The position numbers were made by a program, and so were the translations under genes. Positions 56,987 through 64,000 of a stretch of 64,000 nt of DNA are shown in pieces. How positions within the stretch are numbered: the stretch's first letter is position 1; the number at the start of each line of letters is the position of its first letter. Where the stretch lies: positions 39,191,117-39,255,116 of the forward strand of contig CM069436.1 in assembly GCA_035610365.1 (NCBI GenBank), given 5' to 3'. The notes beneath the pieces were generated by a model. That model was not told the DNA's origin and did not search any database. It saw only the letters and a list, made by a program, of their open reading frames with translations. The DNA is from Aquatica leii (lineage: Eukaryota > Arthropoda > Insecta > Coleoptera > Lampyridae).

Positions 56987-57277
56987 ATGCAAGCAATGCG
57001 TAAACATTTCTGGAAGCGATGGCACAAAGAAGTGGTTTCAGAGCTTCAAACAAGGTGTAAATGGAAACAAAATTCATCAAACAATATAAAGATAGGTGCC
57101 CTAGTGGTAATTAAAGATGACAACGCTCCAGTACTAAAATGGAGCATGGGAAGAGTAACGCAATTACATCCGGGTTCTGACGGCATTACAAGAGTAATCA
57201 GTGTTAAAGTGATGACGGGAGTGATAAAACGTGCGGTAACCCAAGTGTGTGTTTTACCGATAGAACCGCCGGTATAA
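56987..57277 (+). CDS. BEL integrase C-terminal (DUF5641-like) end
   Basis: 96 residues in the same frame as pol: QAMRKHFWKRWHKEVVSEL, then GALVVIKDDNAPVLKWSMGR and a conserved CVLPIE end. This is the normal C-terminus of BEL integrases, probably target binding. It is separated from pol by only the TAA at 56981-56983, so it is part of the same polyprotein. It ends at the TAA at 57275-57277. Confidence 0.93.
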   Translation: MQAMRKHFWKRWHKEVVSELQTRCKWKQNSSNNIKIGALVVIKDDNAPVLKWSMGRVTQLHPGSDGITRVISVKVMTGVIKRAVTQVCVLPIEPPV

Positions 57278-57460
57278 TAATAATAATAACAAAAAAAGTT
57301 AGTAGTTGATTAATAATTTAGACAGTACATAATCATTATGTACAATTTTATTGTAAAATTTATTTTAGTATTTTAGTTTGTTTATTTTTATATTGTTGTA
57401 TTTTTGTCAATTAATCTAATTTGTAAATTTGTATCATGTAAAACTAGGATAAAATTTTTT

Positions 57461-57489
57461 CTTGAAAGTATCTTTCAAGGCGGCCAGTA
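57461..57489 (+). other. BEL purine tract and adjacent hairpin
   Basis: CTTGAAAG (57461-57468) and CTTTCAAG (57472-57479) pair around TAT, followed by GCGGCCAGTA and the 3' LTR at 57490. The AAGGCGGCCAG segment is in the position of the polypurine tract; BEL elements often have AAGGCGG-type sequences there. Confidence 0.6.
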
Positions 57490-57773
57490 TGTAAAGACGT
57501 CGCCGGTCATTCGCCTTTTAAATGTAAAATACAATTGTTAGTTAGTTAGATGTTTGCTTATTGTGCCCTTCTGCGAAAGGGATTAAAGTCTAGGTACCTG
57601 CGGATAGTTACCGAGGGTAAAGAACTGATTGAAGGGCAGTTGCTGTTCTGCAATCACATTTCATGCAGCTCATTTTACAACAGTTTTTGTAAAAATACAT
57701 TGTTCTTAAAATACATCTATTTTATTATTAAACAGCTAATAATATATACAGTCCACTTATTTCGAATAAAACA
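57490..57773 (+). repeat. BEL 3' LTR
   Basis: 284 bases, identical to the 5' LTR except one base seen near the 3' end. Followed by CCCTT target duplication. Confidence 0.97.
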
Positions 57774-57778
57774 CCCTT

Positions 57779-58855
57779 CAATTAATCTATCACTTAATTA
57801 GACAATAGTTTATGTACCAATGAAGTACTAGTCCCGTAAACTAACTAACAATTATTTCAAAATAATATAAAAATAAACGAAAAAATGTATAAATAGTAAC
57901 AATAGTAAGACACACATAATACAATTTTATGCGAGTTAGAAAAGAAGATAAGTACACGCTTAAATGCTTGCTTGCGGTCTTGAGTCCGGAGGTCATTCCG
58001 CCTACTCAGTGGCATTGCAATGTTTACGTGACTTATGTCATTTATTATTATCTTTGCAGCACGTGTGTAAAAAACACAGATGCTAGAATGCACATATGAC
58101 AAACTTTACAGTCGATTTTCTTAGTTAATCTATAATATTCATTTGTATTAGACGACTTATCGTTTTTGTTTTATAGTGATAGTGGTACAAGGCATTAAAA
58201 ATTAATAGCTAATATTAGTTTAGAATTTAAATTCAATGCTGGTCTTTAGCTTTTACTTCAAATTTGTAAGACCAGTAAACATAAAAATAAAGAAATTCAT
58301 AGTAATTTTAAAGAATCTATGATTGATTCGTCAGATTAGATTTGTGAATTTGAAATAAATAATAAATATTACTGTTTTGTAAGTTTACTGTTTTCGCATG
58401 ATTCATTATACAAATTACAAATCTTAATTGGAAATACTGTTCCTAAAAACAAAATTTCATAAGGAACATAAAGTTACTGTTATGACTTTTAATAAATATA
58501 TTAATGTAAAGGTAAAGCGTTTTTTATAGAAACTATTATGATTTTCAGCTGTAAGAAAATTGTTATTAAAAGCGTTTTAGTGTGATTTTTGTACCGTATA
58601 AGTTTCGTCCTAAAACGCTCACTTTTCGCTACATGCTGAGTGTTGACTGTTATTTGGTTGTTTTGACGGATAAAATTATTCAACGAAAAAATATTTTTCC
58701 GGTGACTGTGGTACGGTTTGTACATAATCATGTAACATACGCGCCCGGTGAAGCTTTCACACACGCATTACGTTATATATGGGGTGTAGTACTTTTGTTG
58801 CTTATTTGAAAGTCTTTCTGTAGTAAGAATTGATCCCATTTTGTGATTTAACTTG
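57779..58855. other. AT-rich spacer, no gene seen
   Basis: No domain. 58571-58660 resembles 32586-32670 (GCGTTTTAGTGTGATTTT, then GTACCGTATAAGT), a possible small dispersed repeat. Confidence 0.45.
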
Positions 58856-58856
58856 A

Positions 58857-59362
58857 AATGGACTGGTAGAGCGCATCAACAACACTATTTTAGATGCGTT
58901 AGCTACCATAGGAGCGAACGCTACTCTTGCTACTTTAATTGGGATACAAAGATTACACAAATTCAGCAAGGCCTAAACAGCACACACCATAGAATAACAC
59001 AACACACGCCTCTAGAACTTTTCTTTGGCTTCCAGCTGAAAACAGATGTAGACAAACACGAATTACACGAAGAACAACCCATAGATATCACCAAAATTCG
59101 TAAGGATGCTGCCCAACAACTGGAACTAAATCGAGTTAAACAAGACTTTACGTTTAACAAAAAACGCGGGCCACCTAAATTCTATGAAGTGGGAGACTTT
59201 GTATTAACAAAAACTTTCAGTTTTCCCGCTACTAACGAGAGCAAGAAATTACTATCAAAATTTCGAGGTTCTTTCAAGGTGGTTGAGGTCTTAAAAAACG
59301 ACAGATATAGAGTAAGAGAAAACCGACATACGCAACGATCCAGTCGTCCATATGAGGCGTAG
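58857..59362 (+). pseudogene. Ty3/gypsy integrase C-terminal fragment
   Basis: 58860-58950 in one frame reads GLVERINNTILDALATIGAN, which includes the third catalytic residue (Glu) of integrase. A frameshift near 58940 moves to the next frame: NWDTKITQIQQGLNSTHHRI, then TPLELFFGFQ, a basic helical linker, YEVGDFVLTK and FKVVEVLKNDRYRV, the integrase C-terminal SH3-like region. The rest of the element upstream is absent. Confidence 0.85.
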
Positions 59363-59428
59363 TTGGTATAGAACACATGACACCGTTTGATGTACAGACA
59401 TTATACAGTAGACTGATTAGTAGAAAGA

Positions 59429-59527
59429 TTGCCCTCGCTGTCATAAAGACTGCACTCGCTGCCATAGAGACTGTCCTCGCTGGCATAAGACTGGCCTTCG
59501 CAGGCATAAAATTGCCCTTGATGGCAC
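59429..59527 (+). repeat. Minisatellite, 20-21-base units, 4.7 copies
   Basis: Units start at 59429, 59450, 59471, 59491 and 59512 with the form CTGCACTCGCTGCCATAGAG and related. Located ~65 bases after the gypsy integrase stop, so it likely sits in the 3' untranslated part of that element. Confidence 0.8.
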
Positions 59528-62035
59528 ACCTGAGTATTTTTAGACATCACTAGTTTCATTGGCTAGTTTGGTCCAACAATATACTGATACTAGTTTCTGT
59601 GTTCAAGTCGTGGTCTCTCAAGGACGAGAGATGTTACAGAATCGCCGTGCGGACGCCAATGGATGGATGGAAGCGCAGATTATCATTCTACTCTATTCTC
59701 AAATGTTCATAGGTTGTAAACGCATTGTTTCAGTATCTATGTTGTTAAAAATGTTTGTATATCTTTTATAATTATTACAACCCTAAGACTACATAAAGTA
59801 TGTAAACTTAAATATAAACAAAAATAAATTATTATTACCAACCTCGGCTCTATTAATAAAATTACAAAAGTTTGAAACCAATTGTGCCGCCCCCCAAAGC
59901 TGTGCGGCCCCGTGCAAATCCACGTGTTGCACTGTCGGTCACGCCAGCATTGATCATATTTACTTGATAATTTTCGTGAAATTAGTTGTTTTTTTTATGA
60001 ATTATATTTATATACTTCAATAAATTCAATGACCCAATGAAGTAATACCAAACGTAGTTTTTTTTAAATTGGAAGATTAGAGAAACTCGCTATATTATCT
60101 ATCAAACTGAAATTAACAAAAGCAATTAATTACGTTGACGTAATAAAACATATGGTAATAAAAAAGTTGTAAGCAGTATGCAATAATTAAAAATAATATA
60201 AAGTGATTAGTTTTCTGTGATTTTTTGTCGAATATGTAACTAGGTATTTATACATATTTTTTTTCAATTATGCTACGATGCCTCGCAATAGCTTTAACTT
60301 TAACACAAATCTTAGTCACAACGTAATTATTTGTCATTCATTATTTAGATTAATCGTAAAATGTATTTTATATACAAATATATATTACGTTTGTACAATA
60401 AGAATGTGTTTAGCATTTAAAATTGTGCCATCTCTTGTATGTAATTTTTTGCGATTTATTTTTGTACTAATAAATTATTTATACTAAAAGTAATTTTTCG
60501 TTTCAAGTTTGTTGGCTTGACGTGGTAGATTTTTTTTTGTCTAATTAATTGCAAAAGCAATATATCTACTGCTTTATTAATGTCTTCTACGTGCTTAATT
60601 TTTATTTTCCAATGCTTATGAAACTTTCTGTCTGTAATACTAGATACGATTGACGTTGAAACTAACAGTTTTTATGGCGCATTTACGAGTTTAACCTTAA
60701 CATTGGGTGCACGACCATTGGCAATGTTGATTTTGTTTCCAGTGCAACTAAGCCTTGTGAACACGGTTACAAATTTCTCATATACGAAAAACACCATAAT
60801 ATGAACCTGTAACTCCATTGCGATTTGGGTTATTCTGTGACAATGGTACGATAATTATCTGTAACTATTTAGATAAATAATTACAATTTTTTTAGTACGG
60901 TATTGTAGTTCTATTTATAAAAAGATCTTTGAATGCCAATTAGATTAAATTTTATAAATAAAATATAAGGATTGCGGTGCACTTTGCTTAGGAATAAACA
61001 TTAGCGTTCGTAGGAAGACTGAAACGCATTCAATATATTCTGAATTTATGTTACGGCGTAATCAATTTAATGTAGTTGAATGTGATGGGCTGTAGAATAT
61101 ATTCACTTAATAGGTAAAGAAATGTATAAATGTCTTGAAATATGTGTATCAACCGTCAATTCTTTTAGCAAATGGCATTTAAGATAGAGCACGGGGGATG
61201 GCAAGCGAACCATGCACAAATGCAGACCGAATAACTCAGAGTCGTTTAGATTAGATCGGTGTGGTTATTTAGTACCGCTTCGTTCGCTACTTGTTTCACC
61301 AAATTACCGGGAAGACGCTTAGTGCTGATATTGGCTACTGAACGTGACGTCGCAGTGCTATTATACCAGAACGATCATGCTATGTTTACAACAACTTTAC
61401 AACTGATAATCCGCTTTTGCCGTATGTTAATGTTGTTGCCGCTGTTACCGCTAAATTGCCTTACGAGAAAACGTATTTTCTAAATAAATAGATTCATTTA
61501 TTTGAAATTAATTATCATTAGACGTAATTATAGTACTATCTAGCAGTAATAATGTATCTATATAGTTAAAAGATGTTGATCAGGGCGATAACGTTTCAGA
61601 CATTTAAAAAGTTACGAGAGACATTTACGTGATAATCTTTTGTCTGTACATTAAATAAAACTACTTACATTTTGTAATTAATAACAATTGATAGGCGTCA
61701 TAATGTCATTTACTAATCAATTTTCAAATATATAAAAAAGCATTAAATATACCAAAGCTTATGAAACCGCACGTTTTCACATATTTGCACAAATTCAAAC
61801 TGAAAAAAATATTTTTGTTATTTGTAAAAGCAACTTTTCTTGCGATTTGAGTAGGTACAATGTTACATGTTAGTGTGATTATTAGTTCATATGCAATACA
61901 CATAGATCTTCAGTTTTTCCATGGTAAAACATATTCAAGCTTTTGAAATTTAATTGAAAATTCACTCAAAGCTTGAAACTGTTTCAACGTCAATAAATAC
62001 CCAACACAAAAATTTTGCAAATGTAAATTATTATA
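59528..62035. other. No gene firmly seen
   Basis: A GC-rich segment at 59880-59950 (GCCGCCCCCCAAAGCTGTGC, then GTGTTGCACTG) resembles the right end of a hAT element, because its reverse complement starts CAGTGCAACACGTGG. No matching left end. 61180-61480 is somewhat GC-richer with a 74-codon frame of no recognisable kind. Elsewhere AT-rich. Confidence 0.4.
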
Positions 62036-62099
62036 ACAAAATTTCCTTAATTCTTCACTTAGGAGGGACAAAATCATTTTTTACTATTTTTAAGGTACG

Positions 62100-62128
62100 T
62101 TTCGTGCTACACGTGAGCACTTCATCAG
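62100..62128 (-). ncRNA. Hammerhead-like ribozyme core, family 2
   Basis: The minus strand reads CTGATGA (62122-62128), A, GTGCT (62116-62120), a 7-base loop, AGCAC (62104-62108), then GAAA (62100-62103). Stem II is five perfect pairs; both invariant boxes are present. It is placed in the 3' region of a PLE, where hammerheads are known. Stem I and III partners are weak or unassigned. Confidence 0.6.
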
Positions 62129-62534
62129 GCCCACTAAAAATTTATTAAAACTTTGTAAGTCTAAGATAACATAAGACGTAAACACTTAACTGATACAATA
62201 TCTTTCTAACATAAATGAACTTACACAAATAGATTATAGCGGGACTATCGAACAAATTCTAAACATGAGCAATTACGTAATAACATATAACGAAATAATC
62301 ACATACAAATAAAACATAACTAGACAAGTAATGTATAATGAAAAATTATTAAATGTCAAACCAACGGAAGACAAGGACTAAGATAAACTAGAATAATTGA
62401 ACAGCGATTGAATAACCTACATAGCTATCTCACAATTATTGAAATTAAATTATTATATACACTACTTAAATTATTAGTATCATTATTGAAGTTGATATTA
62501 TTTTTATGTATGTTGATGTGTATCATTTCAGAAA

Positions 62535-63032
62535 TTAAACGTTTTTTTCGACATCTAAAATTATGGGATTATTAAAATCAAAGGTGTGACCCGTGTCTAT
62601 ATGATGAACTGCTAACGCTGTATCGCGTTTTTTTGTGTTGCCGTCGTATTTGTAATTGTTAATCCAATTTTTTACCTTCTGCTTAGTTTGTCCAACATAA
62701 CACACATTACAATCCGTACAGTCTAGGTTGTACACTACGTCTTTTTTTTCTATTGTATTAGTTCTATCTTTAATGTTACTGTACGTTGCAAACAGTGTTA
62801 GTGTTGTACATAGTTGTCTTAATGTTATTTTCTTTTCAATCGGAATGATCCTTTCTGTTAGATTTGGGACGTTTATGATTTTGGGGTACATAATGTTAGT
62901 ATTAGGGTTAGTGTTAAGACTAGCGTTAGGATTATTAATAGATGGATTTACTAGTGGTGGGTTAGCATTAGTTGTGTTAGTATGAAGCAGTATTTTATTA
63001 ATTATGTTATTAGGGTAGTTGTTATTCTTCAA
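62535..63032 (-). CDS. PLE GIY-YIG endonuclease domain, truncated protein
   Basis: 165 residues. 1-50 is an Asn-rich linker; 51-98 includes VPNLTERIIPIEKKIT. 99-116 is the GIY-YIG part (VVYNLDC ... CYVGQTKQK), followed by HHIDTGHTFDFNN at 143-155. The expected Arg after YVGQT is in a diverged block (KNWINNYKYD), and the catalytic Arg/His pattern is not clear, so activity is doubtful. The Met start is internal; the protein would continue upstream through a TGA/TAA break near 63035. Confidence 0.8.
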   Translation of the reverse strand: MKNNNYPNNIINKILLHTNTTNANPPLVNPSINNPNASLNTNPNTNIMYPKIINVPNLTERIIPIEKKITLRQLCTTLTLFATYSNIKDRTNTIEKKDVVYNLDCTDCNVCYVGQTKQKVKNWINNYKYDGNTKKRDTALAVHHIDTGHTFDFNNPIILDVEKNV

Positions 63033-63105
63033 TATTTTCTAAACATGTTAAAGTTCTTTTCATGGAATTGATGACTGCTCAAACGTATAATCTTATTTTT
63101 CATAG

Positions 63106-63297
63106 CCTTAATTAAATTATTTTTTTGGTGGATGCTTAGATAAGTAATTGGTCGTTCTATTTGAGGCTGTAGGCTTAGTGTAGATACCAATCACTAGACT
63201 AGTATGATAGTTACTGATTGGTACACTATGCCTATAGCCTCAAATAGAACAATCAATTACAAGCATCTACACCACCAAAAAATTAATTTAATTAACC
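63106..63297. repeat. Inverted duplication of PLE RT segment
   Basis: 63106-63190 read in reverse matches 63205-63297 forward: TGATTGGTA, CCTACAGCCTCAAATAGAAC and GCATCCACC(A)AAAAAA are shared with small changes. The arms face each other over ~15 bases. Part of the PLE reading frame is thus repeated in opposite orientation. Confidence 0.85.
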
Positions 63298-63337
63298 TTC
63301 TTGTGCACGCGAGTTATTTTATGAGACAAATACACGC

Positions 63338-63356
63338 GTCGGTCCGAGAGACCGAC
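63338..63356. repeat. 7-base perfect hairpin
   Basis: GTCGGTC (63338-63344), loop CGAGA, GACCGAC (63350-63356), GC-rich in AT-rich surroundings. No attached motif that would make it a Helitron end or terminator. Confidence 0.6.
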
Positions 63357-63535
63357 TTGTAATAATATGAATATAATGCTAAATTTTAAATACAGTTTTA
63401 GTTTAAAATAAAGCTATGTGATAACAGAACATTATTTTATTAAATGGCATAAAAATAAAATAACATTCTAAACTTGAAATAAAACTAATTATAAATAAAA
63501 TATTATTCAAAAGATAGTATATATAACGAAATATA

Positions 63536-64000
63536 CAGTGTGTCCGAAAAGTATGGAATATATTATACAGGTCGATAAATATGCACTTTACACAAAAAAA
63601 ATAAAAAGTTGTTTATCACTTAGTTATCTACCACCTGGGAGATATCAATTTAAATTTTTGCTGTAAACAAAATCACAACGAATAACACTTACATTTTTTT
63701 AAATGGCAAGGCGCGTCTTTATTATACTCATTTGATAGAGTCTTTTTTTCTCTTTTCAACCATATGAAACTTCAATACCTTTACATCAAAAAATTTTCAA
63801 GAAAATAAAGACATGTCTAACAAATTTATTTTACTGAGCAGCATTAATCAGGTACGTAATATGTAGCATTGAAACAATTGAATGCACTTTAGAACACTGT
63901 CACACTTTGCTATTTGTTAGTGCTTGAAATATGGCTCATTTATCTGAGAAACATAGAATTGAAATTTTAATGATTCTGGGGTATGGAGATAGAAGAAGAA
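63536..64000 (+). mobile_element. Tc1/mariner-like transposon, 5' end
   Basis: Starts TA|CAGTGTGTCCGAAAAGT at 63534-63536 and on; this CAGTGTGTCC-type end with TA before it is common for mariner-like elements. The transposase reading frame begins 395 bases in. The element continues beyond the window, so its right end and TIR match are not visible. Confidence 0.55.
63931..64000 (+). CDS. Transposase N-terminus, runs off the window
   Basis: ATG at 63931, 23 codons open to the edge: MAHLSEKHRIEILMILGYGD and a run of Arg. This is the start expected of insect mariner-like transposases with an N-terminal helix-turn-helix (start of the form M..LSE..RIEILMM.GYGDR). It is too short for more detail; too short also for an ORF search. 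Confidence 0.55.
   Translation, partial: MAHLSEKHRIEILMILGYGDRRR

Larger units (their letters stand above)
51666..57778 (+). mobile_element. BEL/Pao LTR retrotransposon, nearly intact
   Basis: Complete architecture: CCCTT target duplication (51666-51670 and 57774-57778), 284-base LTRs, tRNA-Tyr primer site, one long gag-pol frame (52139-57277) with two TAA codons, a purine tract and the 3' LTR. The LTRs differ by one base that I could find (GATTAAAACA against GAATAAAACA), so insertion is recent. The gene order protease, RT, RNase H, integrase and a DUF5641-type end is that of BEL/Pao. No envelope gene. Confidence 0.97.
62036..63200 (-). mobile_element. Penelope-like element, family 2, truncated
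   Basis: Minus-strand: end of the reverse transcriptase (63100-63190, frame-broken, PTASNRTTNYLSKHPPK), linker (63033-63100, KNKIIRLSSHQFHEKN), GIY-YIG protein end (62535-63032) and a 3' terminal region (62036-62200) with a hammerhead-like core. A terminal-repeat relative is at 25840-26060. The upstream RT core is absent. At 63106-63297 a short piece is duplicated in inverse. Confidence 0.8.

Noticed and set aside
62880..62960. TTAGGG/TTAG-like words suggesting telomere repeats
   Set aside because: They are irregular and lie inside the Asn/Pro-rich coding linker of the PLE protein on the other strand.
63338..63360. Helitron 3' end (hairpin then CTRRT)
   Set aside because: No CTRR end follows the hairpin and no Helitron protein is seen.
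1..64000. CRISPR arrays, bacterial operons, tRNA or rRNA genes
   Set aside because: None seen. Spliced genes, LTR elements and AT-rich spacers show eukaryotic DNA; the tandem arrays have no unique spacers.

Overview
The window is AT-rich eukaryotic DNA and is best read as insect (or at least arthropod) genome. Evidence: a tRNA-Tyr-primed BEL/Pao element, a copia-type element with an initiator-Met-like primer site, Penelope-like elements (PLEs) with GIY-YIG endonucleases, THAP, PIF/Harbinger, hAT and Mutator-type transposase remains, and one 54-base intron. I recognise no single-copy host gene and no tRNA, rRNA or CRISPR. Almost everything that can be read is a transposable element, mostly decayed and often nested. 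The species cannot be told from this.

Layout. 1-0.95 kb: nothing. 947-3999: degenerate Ty1/copia element, minus strand, with a 5-base target duplication. 4.83-5.19 kb: solo terminal repeat of a PLE with a hammerhead-like motif. 5.98-12.4 kb: mosaic of Ty3/gypsy and BEL-type fragments, a foreign transposon ORF and two minisatellites, between the arms of a long inverted repeat. 15.7-18.06 kb: broken Mutator-like transposase joined to a YqaJ-type nuclease. 19.4-25.3 kb: nest of DNA-transposon genes (two Harbinger pieces, a SWIM-domain fragment, a THAP/HTH transposase) hit by a PLE with inverted terminal repeats. 25.8-28.9 kb: PLE terminal-repeat remnant and a decayed LINE. 32.8-39.4 kb: a repeat unit present twice, carrying a 1.4-kb TIR element; the first copy contains a second 1.5-kb TIR element. 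40.1-44.2 kb: minus-strand Ty3/gypsy split by a transposase pseudogene, itself split by another copy of that 1.5-kb element. 46.8-49.2 kb: hAT transposase pseudogene. 51.67-57.78 kb: almost intact BEL/Pao retrotransposon with near-identical LTRs, the youngest object here. 58.86-59.5 kb: gypsy integrase tail and a minisatellite. 62.0-63.3 kb: second PLE family with a clear hammerhead-like core and a small inverted duplication. 63.54 kb to the end: 5' end of a transposon whose transposase starts at 63931.

The elements do not form a host pathway. Their order of insertion can be reconstructed: the BEL element and the CCCAAG-type elements are late arrivals; the copia, gypsy, hAT, Mutator, Harbinger and LINE copies are old. 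Within the BEL element the parts form one working plan: LTR, tRNA-Tyr primer site, gag, protease, reverse transcriptase, RNase H, integrase, purine tract, LTR. The most unusual signals are the two TIR families with subterminal repeat words and a conserved mini-exon, and the hammerhead-like motifs in both PLE families. Repeat comparisons and alignments were made by eye, so boundaries other than those given to the base are approximate.
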